From Alphaproteobacteria bacterium (lineage in GTDB: Bacteria > Pseudomonadota > Alphaproteobacteria > Thalassobaculales > Thalassobaculaceae): DNA of 23,511 nucleotides. The notes beneath the pieces were generated by a model that was given only the letters and a program-made list of their open reading frames with translations, was not told where the DNA came from and did not search any database. The position numbers and the translations under genes are program-made. Location: assembly GCA_028822575.1 (NCBI GenBank), contig JAPKDN010000003.1, positions 1 through 23,511 on the forward strand. Direction: 5' to 3'. Of the stretch, positions 1 through 7,964 are shown piece by piece. Each line of letters begins with the position of its first letter. Positions within the stretch are counted from its first letter, which is position 1.

Positions 1-147
1 CTTACCGCCAAGAAACTCGTAGAGCGCGCCATCCGATGACATCGGCAGTCCAGCCTCGGTCAAGGCTTCGGCGATTAGGCGGTTTCCGATTGGCTCACTA
101 TTTACCAGCACGCCGTCACAGTCAAAAATGATGAGATCCCAGTCCAT
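1..147 (-). CDS. HAD-superfamily phosphatase, N-terminal part (runs off window)
   Basis: The first 49 residues of a haloacid dehalogenase-superfamily hydrolase are visible. The N-terminus MDWDLIIFDCDGVLVNSEP carries HAD motif I (DxD: D9 nucleophile, D11 acid/base) in the DCDGVLVNSE form typical of beta-phosphoglucomutase/phosphoglycolate-phosphatase-like members with an alpha-helical cap. These act on small cytosolic phosphate esters. The substrate cannot be named because the cap and motifs II-IV lie outside the window. The start is the ATG whose complement is at 145-147. The gene is divergent from amt across a 133-bp gap, so the two may share control signals, but nothing else ties the phosphatase to nitrogen uptake. 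Confidence 0.85.
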   Translation of the reverse strand, partial: MDWDLIIFDCDGVLVNSEPIGNRLIAEALTEAGLPMSSDGALYEFLGGK

Positions 148-159
148 CTGTCTGTAATA

Positions 160-179
160 ACTGAGTTTGCTCCCTCAGT
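160..179. promoter_or_regulatory. 6-bp inverted repeat in the HAD/amt divergent intergenic region
   Basis: ACTGAG (160-165) and CTCAGT (174-179) form perfect inverted arms around an 8-nt spacer. They lie just upstream of the HAD start and upstream of the candidate amt -10 box, so the element could be an operator for either gene. No protein can be assigned to it. A dyad this short can arise by chance. Confidence 0.25.
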
Positions 180-203
180 CATCTATGGTTAAAAAATAGG
201 CAT

Positions 204-231
204 TATAATTTCGTGCTTGCTAATTGAGCAA
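204..231 (+). promoter_or_regulatory. Candidate amt -10 box followed by a TTGCT/AGCAA dyad
   Basis: A perfect TATAAT lies at 204-209, in the AT-rich stretch 72-77 bases before the chosen amt start. No good -35 hexamer is seen at 16-18 bp, so the promoter may need an activator. Immediately downstream, TTGCT (217-221) and AGCAA (227-231) form an inverted repeat with a 5-base centre that could bind a regulator over the early transcribed region. A sigma-54 -24/-12 pair (GG and GC 12 bases apart), common for NtrC-controlled amt genes, was looked for and not found. Confidence 0.3.
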
Positions 232-280
232 TTTTATATATGTTTCGTTGAAATTCAATTTTTTTGGCATGGGGGACGAC

Positions 281-1594
281 ATGTATTCTAACCGCCTCAC
301 CCACTGGGTTACCGCGCTTGCTGTGGGTCTCATCGCATTTACCGCCAGTGGCCAAGCCATGGCGGCGGACACACTCAGCAGTGCCAATACCGCCTGGATT
401 CTGACCGCGACCGCCTTGGTTCTGTTCATGACCTTGCCCGGTCTAGCCTTGTTTTACGGCGGTTTGGTGAGGGCGCGGAACGTGCTCTCGGTTCTAATGC
501 ATTGTGTCACGGTCGCGTGTTTGGTCTCGGTGGCATGGCTGATCATCGTCTACAGCCTCGCCTTCGATGACGGCGGTTCGCTGAACCAATATATTGGTGG
601 CACGGGCAAGGCGTTCCTGGCTGGCGTGGGCCCCGACACACTGTCGGGAGACATACCCGAGACCGTGTTCTTCATGTTCCAGATGACCTTCGCGATCATC
701 ACCCCGGCGCTAATCGTCGGCGCCTTTCCCGAGCGGATGCGGTTTTCCGGCGTTCTCCTTTTCACCCTTCTCTGGTTGATCCTTGTATACGCGCCGGCGG
801 CGCATTGGGTCTGGGGTGGTGGTTGGCTCATGGACTTAGGGGTCATGGACTTCGCCGGTGGGCTCGTGGTGCATACGACCGCCGGTGTCTCGGCGCTAGT
901 TCTTGTCATGGTTCTTGGTCCACGGCGCGGCTTCCCAAGGGAAATCCGCCCACCGCATAGCCCGGGCATGACCGTCATGGGCGCCTGCATGTTGTGGGTC
1001 GGCTGGTTCGGCTTCAACGCTGGCAGCGCGCTTGCCGCCGACGGCACCGCCGGCATGGCGATGCTCGTTACTCATATCTCAGCGGCAGTTGCCTCGCTCG
1101 TTTGGGTGGCCATCGAATGGGCTCGGTTTGGCAAGCCAAGCGTCATCGGTCTCGTTACCGGCACCATCGCCGGCCTCGCCGCGATCACCCCGGCCTCCGG
1201 TTTCGTCGGTCCGCTGGGCGCGGTGGCGATCGGCGTGCTCGCCGGTGCGGTCTGTCAATGGTGCACCACTTTCATCAAGATCAAATTGAAGATTGACGAC
1301 TCGCTTGATGTCTTCGCAGTTCATGGCGTCGGCGGCATTTTGGGCACCCTGCTTGCGGCGGTCTTCGCGGTCGAGAGCCTGGGTGGCATGGGTCTGGCCA
1401 AGGGTGTTTCCATGGCCGACCAGTTCGTCATCCAGGCGATTGGCGTCGCGTCCGTTGTGGTCCTCTCGGGCGTGTTGACCTACATCATTGCCAAGATCGT
1501 CGCCGTCACCGTCGGCCTCAGGGTCAGCGAAGAAGAAGAGATCGACGGGCTCGACATCAGCGCCCATGGTGAAAGAGGATACAACCTGACCTAA
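281..1594 (+). CDS. amt: Ammonium transporter (Amt/MEP/Rh family)
   Basis: This 437-aa inner-membrane ammonium channel supplies ammonium for glutamine synthesis. The ATG at 281 follows GGGGGA and gives a cleavable signal peptide ending near AMA-AD (about residue 29), as in AmtB. A TTG at 224 would add 19 residues with no family counterpart. About eleven membrane helices follow. The twin-histidine pore is visible as H198 in VVHTTAG and H348 in FAVHGVGG, and the conserved Asp is D190 in DFAGG. The cytosolic tail ends DISAHGERGYNLT, matching the AmtB tail that contacts GlnK. glnK lies 89 bp downstream, so the usual PII block of the channel when nitrogen is plentiful is very likely. Order is amt-glnK, the reverse of the usual glnK-amtB. 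Confidence 0.96.
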   Translation: MYSNRLTHWVTALAVGLIAFTASGQAMAADTLSSANTAWILTATALVLFMTLPGLALFYGGLVRARNVLSVLMHCVTVACLVSVAWLIIVYSLAFDDGGSLNQYIGGTGKAFLAGVGPDTLSGDIPETVFFMFQMTFAIITPALIVGAFPERMRFSGVLLFTLLWLILVYAPAAHWVWGGGWLMDLGVMDFAGGLVVHTTAGVSALVLVMVLGPRRGFPREIRPPHSPGMTVMGACMLWVGWFGFNAGSALAADGTAGMAMLVTHISAAVASLVWVAIEWARFGKPSVIGLVTGTIAGLAAITPASGFVGPLGAVAIGVLAGAVCQWCTTFIKIKLKIDDSLDVFAVHGVGGILGTLLAAVFAVESLGGMGLAKGVSMADQFVIQAIGVASVVVLSGVLTYIIAKIVAVTVGLRVSEEEEIDGLDISAHGERGYNLT

Positions 1595-1601
1595 TCGGTT
1601 C

Positions 1602-1631
1602 GGGGCCTCCCGGGTATGATAGGGCGGCCCC
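1602..1631. other. GC-rich stem-loop between amt and glnK
   Basis: GGGGCC (1602-1607) pairs with GGCCCC (1626-1631), and CCC (1609-1611) pairs with GGG (1622-1624) across one mismatch, leaving a 10-nt loop. It starts 7 bases after the amt stop and has no following T run, so it is not a classic terminator. It could stabilise or attenuate the amt message relative to glnK. Function is inferred from position only. Confidence 0.35.
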
Positions 1632-1683
1632 TCGTTGACCCAGGTTATCCAGCGGGCTTTCCAGAGCTCTAAAGGAGGATGCG

Positions 1684-2022
1684 ATGAAGATGATCGTTGC
1701 GATCTTGCAGCCACACCGTCTTGATACGGTTCGCGAAGCCCTGGCCAGTGTCGGCGTGCATGGCATGACCGCTAGCGAAGCCCAGGGCTTTGGTCGTCAA
1801 GGTGGCCACAAGGAGATCTATCGGGGCGCGGAGTACGATATCCATTTCGTACCCAAGGTGAAGATCGAGGTCGCGGTCAGCGATGATGACGAAGACCGCG
1901 CGGTAGAGGCCATCCAAACCGCCGCGCAAACTGGGCGGATTGGCGATGGCAAGATCTTCGTACTTGAGGTCTCGCGTGCCGTTCGAATCCGCACCGGAGA
2001 ACAGGGCGAAGAGGCACTTTAG
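1684..2022 (+). CDS. glnK: Nitrogen regulatory protein PII (GlnK type)
   Basis: The 112-aa length and full PII pattern are present. The T-loop YRGAEYDIHFVPKVKIEV carries Y51, the uridylylation site, and Y46. Q39 and K58 for 2-oxoglutarate/ATP binding, the B-loop TGRIGDGKIFV with K90, and R101/R103 are all in place. The cytosolic trimer senses ATP/ADP and 2-oxoglutarate and binds the Amt tail to close the channel; in proteobacteria it also touches NtrB, GlnE or other targets. A very strong ribosome site, AAAGGAGG, precedes the ATG by 5 bases, which fits the need for more PII than transporter. The direct link to amt makes GlnK a better name than GlnB, although the sequence alone does not separate them. 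Confidence 0.96.
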   Translation: MKMIVAILQPHRLDTVREALASVGVHGMTASEAQGFGRQGGHKEIYRGAEYDIHFVPKVKIEVAVSDDDEDRAVEAIQTAAQTGRIGDGKIFVLEVSRAVRIRTGEQGEEAL

Positions 2023-2101
2023 CTCCCTATCCACATCAGGCGATGGATGAACCATCACCTCCTCTTGCTCTAGTCACCGAATCCAGGTCAAACCGGTGGC
2101 C

Positions 2102-3040
2102 ATGGATATCATCTTCGACATTATTCTGCCGGTATTCGGAATTGTCCTTATAGGCTATGTCGCGGCACGTTCAGGAGCTTTTCCGGAATCCGCGGGCAAG
2201 GGGTTGGCGTTTTTTGTCTTCAATTTCGCGATTCCACCCTTGTTGTTCCGATCCATGGCCGTTCAGACATTGCCTGACCCAATCGAGTGGTCGTTTCTTG
2301 CCTCCTATTTTGGCGGCAGTCTTATCGTCTGCACGATCGGTGGGCTGTTAACCAAGGCTCTTTTTCGACGTGATTTCGCCACCTCCGTGGTCTGCGGAGC
2401 CACCAGCGGTGTCGCCAACATCATGCTATTGGGCCTGCCTTTGGTTCTGACCACCTTTGGCGAAGTAGCGACCTTTCCAATTTTTCTGCTGTTGGCCTTC
2501 AACGCGCCAATCATGGTGATCGCCACGACGTTGCTAATCGAAGGTCGCCAGGGAGGTGGCGCGAACCTACGTCAATTACCGGTTAACCTCGGCAAGAGCC
2601 TGGTGACCAATCCAATTGTCATGGCCTTGATTCTTGGCGTGATGTGGAACCTCGCGGGCTGGGAATTACCCTACGCGGTGGACGTGCTCACCAAATCTCT
2701 TGGGCAAGCCGCCCTGCCAGGCGCCGTGTTTTCGATGGGGGTGTCACTTGCCGCCTATCGCGTCGCCGGCGCCGTCGCTCAAGTAGGCCTCGCGTCCACG
2801 CTCAAGCTCATCGCGCATCCGTTCATGGTTTGGGTATTGGCGACCTTCATATTCTCGGTCGAGCCGCTCTGGCGCGACATCGCGGTTCTGGCGGCTGCCG
2901 CGCCAGCAGGGGTTAATGTTTACATGGTGGCCACACGCTATGACGCGGGAACCAGCCATTCTGCCGCGGCGATGCTGGTAAGTAGCCTGTTTGCCGTGGT
3001 GAGCGTCAGCGTCATCCTGCACTTGCTCGGCACGCGCTGA
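2102..3040 (+). CDS. AEC-family transporter (auxin-efflux-carrier type permease)
   Basis: This 312-aa polytopic inner-membrane protein has the AEC layout: two sets of about five hydrophobic helices around a central polar loop. The start MDIIFDIILPVFGIVLIGY is typical of the family, and a second repeat is visible from about residue 170. Bacterial members export or import small organic acids such as malate or malonate; the substrate here is unknown. ATG at 2102 is chosen because the family normally begins right before the first helix. A GTG at 2096 would add two residues and sits 8 bases from a weak AGG. It lies 79 bp after glnK on the same strand, but no functional link to nitrogen is evident and it may have its own promoter. 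Confidence 0.88.
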   Translation: MDIIFDIILPVFGIVLIGYVAARSGAFPESAGKGLAFFVFNFAIPPLLFRSMAVQTLPDPIEWSFLASYFGGSLIVCTIGGLLTKALFRRDFATSVVCGATSGVANIMLLGLPLVLTTFGEVATFPIFLLLAFNAPIMVIATTLLIEGRQGGGANLRQLPVNLGKSLVTNPIVMALILGVMWNLAGWELPYAVDVLTKSLGQAALPGAVFSMGVSLAAYRVAGAVAQVGLASTLKLIAHPFMVWVLATFIFSVEPLWRDIAVLAAAAPAGVNVYMVATRYDAGTSHSAAAMLVSSLFAVVSVSVILHLLGTR

Positions 3041-3102
3041 CACTTGCCTTTTCCCCTGCCGAAACGTTAGAGATGGGTCGTAAAATCTAGGAGCCCACCA
3101 TC

Positions 3103-3903
3103 ATGTCCCTCGCGGTTGAAACGAGTGCTGAGACCTATGTCCTTCGCGAAGACCGTTATGGCGTCGCGTGGCTTACTCTGAACCGACCCCATGCCTATAA
3201 CGCGCTTTCGGTCGAGTTGATCGCCGCGATGCAGGAAAGTCTGAACGCTATTGCCGTTGATAGTTCGGTGAAGGTTGTGGTGCTTCGCGGCGCCGGCAAG
3301 GGTTTCTGCGCTGGCCATGACCTGAAGCAAATGCAAGCCAACCGAAGCGAGGCTTACTACAAAAGCGTATTCGCCTCCTGCTCCAAGATGATGATGAGCT
3401 TGATGGAACTGCCCCAACCGGTCATCGGATGCGTGCACGGCATTGCCACGGCAGCCGGCCTTCAGCTTTTGGCCAGCTGTGATCTCGCCGTCGCGGAGAA
3501 GAACACCCGTTTCGGCACCCCAGGCGTTAATATTGGGTTGTTCTGCTCAACCCCGATGGTTGCGGTGTCCCGCAAGGTCCAGCGCAAGAAGATGATGGAA
3601 ATGCTGTTGACCGGGGAGATGTTGGATACCAGTGCGGCCTTGGATCAGGGCCTGATCAACAAGGCGGTGCCCACGGACCAGCTTGAGAGCGTAGTGTCGG
3701 AACTTGCTGCCAAGATCGTCGCGAAATCACCGGCGGTGGTGAAGATCGGCAAACAGGCCTTCTATAAACAGTTGGAAATGCCTCTGGCCGACGCCTACGC
3801 TTTTACCAGCCAGGTGATGACCCAAAACATGATGATCGATGACGCGACCGAGGGCATGAGCGCCTTCACTGAGAAGCGCGCGCCGGTCTGGAAGGGCAAA
3901 TAA
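3103..3903 (+). CDS. Crotonase-fold protein (ECHDC3-like), catalytic glutamates absent
   Basis: This 266-aa enoyl-CoA hydratase/isomerase-superfamily protein has the conserved NRPHAYNALS, the oxyanion loop FCAGHDLKQM (69-77) and the helix ATAAGLQLLASCDLAVA. The two acid/base glutamates of true enoyl-CoA hydratases are missing: Q121 stands where GGCEL has Glu, and G141 in FGTPGVNIGLFCSTP replaces the Glu of QPE. The same pattern, as I recall it, occurs in ECHDC3-type proteins. It probably binds an acyl-CoA thioester with an intact oxyanion hole but does another reaction or only binds. AGGAG precedes the ATG. The stop is 2 bp before the MetY-fusion start, so the two are probably co-translated. 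Confidence 0.9.
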   Translation: MSLAVETSAETYVLREDRYGVAWLTLNRPHAYNALSVELIAAMQESLNAIAVDSSVKVVVLRGAGKGFCAGHDLKQMQANRSEAYYKSVFASCSKMMMSLMELPQPVIGCVHGIATAAGLQLLASCDLAVAEKNTRFGTPGVNIGLFCSTPMVAVSRKVQRKKMMEMLLTGEMLDTSAALDQGLINKAVPTDQLESVVSELAAKIVAKSPAVVKIGKQAFYKQLEMPLADAYAFTSQVMTQNMMIDDATEGMSAFTEKRAPVWKGK

Positions 3904-3905
3904 TC

Positions 3906-5747
3906 ATGCCACCGTCCGGCGCTTCCCAAACCGTCGACCACGACGCCTATCCCGACGCCTATATCAAATCGATCCTCGCAGATGTTCGAACCATCGCCAT
4001 GATCGGCGCTAGCCCGAACTGGAACCGTCCCTCGAACTTCACGATGAAGTATCTCCAGGCCAAGGGCTACAAGGTTTACCCGGTCAACCCAGGCGTGCCA
4101 GGAACCCAGATCCTGGGCGAGACCGTTTATGCGACCCTCGACGATCTGCCCGAGGTCGTCGACATGGTCGATATCTTCCGTAACTCCGACGCCGCCGGCC
4201 CCGTTACCGACGCAGCAGTGGAGCATGGCGCCAAGGTGGTTTGGCTCCAGCTTGGGGTGCGGAATGACGAGGCCGCCGTCCGGGCCGAGGTCCACGGGCT
4301 CCGGGTGGTGATGAACCGCTGCCCAAAGATAGAGTTCTCCCGGCTGTTCGGCGAGCTGTCTTGGCACGGCTTCAACTCACATGTCATCTCATCAAAACGA
4401 CGCCCCGTCGGCCGCGCGGAAAAGCCAGCCAACGACCGAGGCCCCAATACCTCCGCGCTAAAACCCCGCGCGCCCGTCGAAGCCGGGTTCGAAACCCGGG
4501 CAATCCACGCCGGTGCGGCGCCCGATCCAACTACCGGCGCACGCTCGACCCCGATCTTTCAGACCACCGCCTTCGTTTTTGATGATGTCGACCATGCAGC
4601 CTCGCTGTTCAATTTGCAGACATTCGGCAATATCTACGGTCGGCTCTCCAACCCAACGACCTCGGTCCTGGAAGAACGGATCGCCAGTCTAGAGGGTGGC
4701 CGCGGGACCACCTGCACCGCATCTGGTCATTCGGCGCAGTTGGTCGCGTTATTACCCCTGATGGAGCCGGGTGACCGAATCGTTGCGTCGACCAAACTCT
4801 ATGGCGGCTCGATCACACAATTCGGCAAGACCTTCAAGAAATTCGACTGGCATTGCACCTTCGTGGACATGGACGATATGGACGCCGTTCGCGCGGCGGC
4901 GGCAGAGCCGGGCGTCAAGGCGCTTTATGCCGAATCGCTGGCCAATCCAGGCGGGGTGATCACCGATATTGAAGCCTTAAAGCAGATTGCGAACGCGGTA
5001 GGCGTGCCGTTGATTATCGATAACACCATGGCTACGCCCTATCTGTGCCAGCCGTTCAAGCACGGTGCTGACATCATCATTCACTCGACCACCAAGTTTC
5101 TATCCGGTCACGGCAACGCCATGGGCGGCGCAATCGTTGATTCCGGCACGTTTGACTGGTTCCAGAACGACAAGTTCCCAGCGCTAACCCAACCGGAACC
5201 AGCCTATCACGGCCTCACCTTCTTCGAGACCTTTGGTGATCTGGCCTACACCACCTATGGCCATTCCGTCGGATTGCGCGATCTTGGGCCGACCATGGCG
5301 CCGATGAACGCGTATCTGACGATCATGGGAACCGAAACCCTGGGCCTGCGCATGGAACGCCATGTGGAGAACGCTCAAAAGGTGGCCGAGTTCCTGGACG
5401 GTCATCCCGCCGTCGCTTGGGTTTCCTATGCCGGCCTTCCCGCCTCGCCCTATCATGCGTTGGCGAAGAAATATCTGCCGAAAGGCGCGGGTTCTGTTTT
5501 CACTTTCGGGATCAAGGGCGGCTTCGAGGCCGGCGTGAACTGCGTGCAAGCCTGCGAGTTGTTCAGCCATCTCGCCAATATCGGCGACACGAGATCATTG
5601 ATCTTGCATCCGGCCTCGACCACGCACCGCCAGTTGACCGAGGAACAGCGCGCCTCGGCCGGCGCCGGCGACGACGTGATCCGGCTCTCGATCGGCATTG
5701 AGTCCGTGGAGGATATTATCGGCGATCTTGATCGGGCACTGGGGTGA
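3906..5747 (+). CDS. metY: Fusion: CoA-binding domain + O-acetylhomoserine sulfhydrylase (MetY-like)
   Basis: A single 613-aa frame joins two domains. Residues about 15-160 are a Rossmann CoA-binding domain of the YccU type: IAMIGASPNWNRPSN, then YKVYPVNPGVPG, and the end motif GAKVVWLQLGVRNDEA with VVMNRCPKIEF. After a basic, proline-rich linker (about 161-192), residues 193-613 are a full-length Cys/Met-metabolism PLP enzyme with K397 in HSTTKFLSGHG. The FETRAIHAG start and a long C-terminal half match O-acetylhomoserine aminocarboxypropyltransferase, which makes homocysteine from O-acetylhomoserine and sulfide. The linker has no in-frame ATG, GTG or TTG, so the PLP domain cannot start alone. 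Partner gene: the pseudo-crotonase 2 bp upstream. Control of sulfhydrylation by CoA or acyl-CoA is my inference. Confidence 0.92.
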   Translation: MPPSGASQTVDHDAYPDAYIKSILADVRTIAMIGASPNWNRPSNFTMKYLQAKGYKVYPVNPGVPGTQILGETVYATLDDLPEVVDMVDIFRNSDAAGPVTDAAVEHGAKVVWLQLGVRNDEAAVRAEVHGLRVVMNRCPKIEFSRLFGELSWHGFNSHVISSKRRPVGRAEKPANDRGPNTSALKPRAPVEAGFETRAIHAGAAPDPTTGARSTPIFQTTAFVFDDVDHAASLFNLQTFGNIYGRLSNPTTSVLEERIASLEGGRGTTCTASGHSAQLVALLPLMEPGDRIVASTKLYGGSITQFGKTFKKFDWHCTFVDMDDMDAVRAAAAEPGVKALYAESLANPGGVITDIEALKQIANAVGVPLIIDNTMATPYLCQPFKHGADIIIHSTTKFLSGHGNAMGGAIVDSGTFDWFQNDKFPALTQPEPAYHGLTFFETFGDLAYTTYGHSVGLRDLGPTMAPMNAYLTIMGTETLGLRMERHVENAQKVAEFLDGHPAVAWVSYAGLPASPYHALAKKYLPKGAGSVFTFGIKGGFEAGVNCVQACELFSHLANIGDTRSLILHPASTTHRQLTEEQRASAGAGDDVIRLSIGIESVEDIIGDLDRALG

Positions 5748-5831
5748 CAAGTCTTTTTATCTCGGACACCGGCGAATGAAGGTTGGCGAGGCACCGTAAA
5801 CGTTGATGGCACACCGCACGACGCCGATAAT

Positions 5832-6602
5832 TCAGCCCTTACGCGCGCGCCACTCCTCGTGACGTTGTTTGGTTTCCTCGGTTAAGCTCAATGCCATGAA
5901 GCGATAGGCATCCACCCAGGACGCATCCTCCAGATTGGGGATATCCAGCCCCCGCGCGAGCGACTCCTTGGCCATCTGGGTCGCGTTCGGGGGGGCGCTG
6001 GCGATATGTTCGGCGACCTCCATCGCTTGGATCATCACCTTTTCATGCGGCACCAGCCATTGGGCAAGGCCGATGCGGTGTGCCTCCTCGGCGGTAAGCG
6101 AGAAACCCATGGCCAACTTCATCGCCTGGCCCTTGCCGACCCAGCGCGCCAGCCGCACCGCGCCGCCATAGGCCGGCATGATGCCAAGCGCGGTCTGAGG
6201 CATCCGCCACTCCGCCCGTTCCGACGCGACGATCAGGTCACAGCAATAAGTCAGGATACAGCCGACGCCGATCGCATAGCCGTTCACCGCCGCGACAACC
6301 GGTTTTGGAAAATGATCCAACACCCGGGCCGCGAACTTGCGCCATTTCGGCAGCTCGGCGAAGAAATCCTCCATCGTATCCAGGGTATGGGTCTTGGCAT
6401 CCTTTAGATCAGCTCCGGCCGAGAACGCTCTTCCCGCCTCGTCGCCGGTGATTACGACACAGTGGATATCGTCGTCATGCTCCGCCACGCCGAAATGCTC
6501 GATCAGGCCGTCGCTAAAATCCTGCCCCCAGCAATTTCGCGCCGCGGGTCGGCTTAGCGTAATCAGCGCCACATGGCCGCGTTTTTCATAAAGTACCGGC
6601 AT
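5832..6602 (-). CDS. Enoyl-CoA hydratase/isomerase family protein, catalytic glutamates replaced
   Basis: A 256-aa crotonase-superfamily protein. The ATG at 6602 follows GAGGGG by 7 bases; upstream in-frame codons are poor in family features and overlap the divergent gene region. Core motifs are TLSRPAARN, the oxyanion loop FSAGADLKDA (60-69), NGYAIGVGCILTYCCDLIVA and MPQTALGIMPAYGG. I116 occupies the place of the first catalytic Glu and Q136 that of the second, so a normal hydratase is unlikely. The oxyanion-hole glycines are kept, so acyl-CoA binding or an isomerase, hydrolase or decarboxylase reaction remains possible. It is only distantly similar to the crotonase at 3103. It stands alone, convergent with the MetY fusion and divergent from the flavoprotein gene. 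Confidence 0.88.
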   Translation of the reverse strand: MPVLYEKRGHVALITLSRPAARNCWGQDFSDGLIEHFGVAEHDDDIHCVVITGDEAGRAFSAGADLKDAKTHTLDTMEDFFAELPKWRKFAARVLDHFPKPVVAAVNGYAIGVGCILTYCCDLIVASERAEWRMPQTALGIMPAYGGAVRLARWVGKGQAMKLAMGFSLTAEEAHRIGLAQWLVPHEKVMIQAMEVAEHIASAPPNATQMAKESLARGLDIPNLEDASWVDAYRFMALSLTEETKQRHEEWRARKG

Positions 6603-6698
6603 AGCTATCCCCTCGACATGGACCCCTAGGATGCCGCGACCGTAAAGACTTTGTCGAGGTGGTGGCATTGCCCGAGCCACGCGGATATGGTCCGGCCC

Positions 6699-7964
6699 AT
6701 GGCAAAATCACCTCTTCGATCCGTCGCCGTCATCGGTGGCGGCCCCGCTGGGCTCATGGCGGCGGAAATGTTGCTCGACCAAGGACAATCCGTCGATCTG
6801 TACGACGGCAAGCCCTCGGTTGGCCGCAAATTCCTGATGGCCGGCAAAAGCGGGCTCAATATCACCCATGGCGAGGATTTCGACACACTCCTCACCCGAT
6901 ACGGCCCAAGGGCGAGCGTGCTCGAGCCGCATCTCCGCGCCTTCGGGCCAGCCGAGATCCAGGCTTGGGCAACGGGATTGGGAATTGAAATCTTTACCGG
7001 CTCGTCGGGGCGTATTTTCCCCACGGTCATGAAGGCCTCCCCCCTGCTGCGGGCCTGGCTCGCTCGTTTGAGCGAACGCGGATTGCGCGTGCATGCCCGG
7101 CATCTATGGCGTGGTTGGCGCCAGGATGGCGCGTTGGTCTTCGAGACCCCGGACGGGACCGTCAATGTCCAGACCTCCGCCACCGTGCTGGCCCTGGGAG
7201 GCGCAAGCTGGCCACGCCTCGGCAGCGACGGAAATTGGGTCAAGATCTTGCGCCGCAAGGAGATCTCCATTCCACCCCTGGAACCCGCCAATTGCGGCTT
7301 TGAGACACAATGGAGTCCGTACTTCGCGGAAAATTTCGCCGGGTCACCGATGAAATCCTGCATCCTGAAAATTGGCGACAGATCTGTTCCGGGTGACTTC
7401 ATCGTCACTAAAACCGGCGTCGAAGGTGGTGCCGTCTACACGCTTTCCACGGCGATTCGAGAGCAAATCACCACCAAGGGCGCGGCCATGCTGCTGCTTG
7501 ACCTCACCCCCGGACGCAGCCTGGAGCGGTTGACGGTGTCGTTATCGCGGCCGCGCGGCAAACGCTCGCTGGCCAAGCACCTGAAGCAAGCAACCGGGCT
7601 CGAGGGCGTAAAAGCGAGCCTGCTTCGCGAACGCCTGCCGGTTTCGACCTTCGATAACCCCGCGACCCTGGCCAAGGCGATCAAGGGGCTTGGCGTCGTC
7701 CTGACCAAGCCACGCCCAATCGCCGAGGCCATCAGCACCGCCGGCGGCCTTGCGTTCGAGGATATGAACGAGGATTTTGAGATCACAAGCCTCCCTGGCG
7801 TCTTCGCCGCCGGAGAGATGCTGGATTGGGAGGCGCCGACGGGCGGCTATCTGCTGACCGCCTGCCTCGCCACCGGTCGCGCCGCCGGGCTCTCCGCCGC
7901 CGCATGGCTCAAAAGCCAAGAGGTACCCGTGGAACAGCCAGAAAAATCCCCGCCCGCTACCTAA
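6699..7964 (+). CDS. FAD-dependent flavoprotein, TIGR03862/HI0933-like (BaiN/RdsA superfamily)
   Basis: A 421-aa flavoprotein. The FAD dinucleotide motif VIGGGPAGLMAAEML starts at residue 11, followed by PSVGRKFLMAGKSGLNITH, a signature of the HI0933-like family. The C-terminal GVFAAGEMLDWEAPTGGYLL and ACLATGRAAG close the FAD site; this ending is typical of the TIGR03862 subgroup. The physiological reaction of the subgroup is not established; related BaiN-type proteins are NAD(P)H-dependent flavin reductases of enoyl-type bonds. ATG at 6699 is chosen because it begins just before the beta strand of the Rossmann fold; an ATG at 6687 is possible. The 3' end overlaps the convergent LLM gene by 8 bases. 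Confidence 0.88.
   Translation: MAKSPLRSVAVIGGGPAGLMAAEMLLDQGQSVDLYDGKPSVGRKFLMAGKSGLNITHGEDFDTLLTRYGPRASVLEPHLRAFGPAEIQAWATGLGIEIFTGSSGRIFPTVMKASPLLRAWLARLSERGLRVHARHLWRGWRQDGALVFETPDGTVNVQTSATVLALGGASWPRLGSDGNWVKILRRKEISIPPLEPANCGFETQWSPYFAENFAGSPMKSCILKIGDRSVPGDFIVTKTGVEGGAVYTLSTAIREQITTKGAAMLLLDLTPGRSLERLTVSLSRPRGKRSLAKHLKQATGLEGVKASLLRERLPVSTFDNPATLAKAIKGLGVVLTKPRPIAEAISTAGGLAFEDMNEDFEITSLPGVFAAGEMLDWEAPTGGYLLTACLATGRAAGLSAAAWLKSQEVPVEQPEKSPPAT

Noticed and set aside
148..280. Sigma-54 (-24/-12) promoter upstream of amt
   Set aside because: GG and GC doublets in the region are not 12 bases apart as the consensus requires (distances of 16 and 20 were seen).
1079..1714. A 211-codon minus-strand frame opposite the end of amt
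   Set aside because: Acidic, low-complexity translation antisense to the conserved Amt pore helices; no support.
5748..5831. Search for a terminator between the convergent MetY fusion and crotonase genes
   Set aside because: No convincing stem-loop with a T tract was found in the 84 bp.
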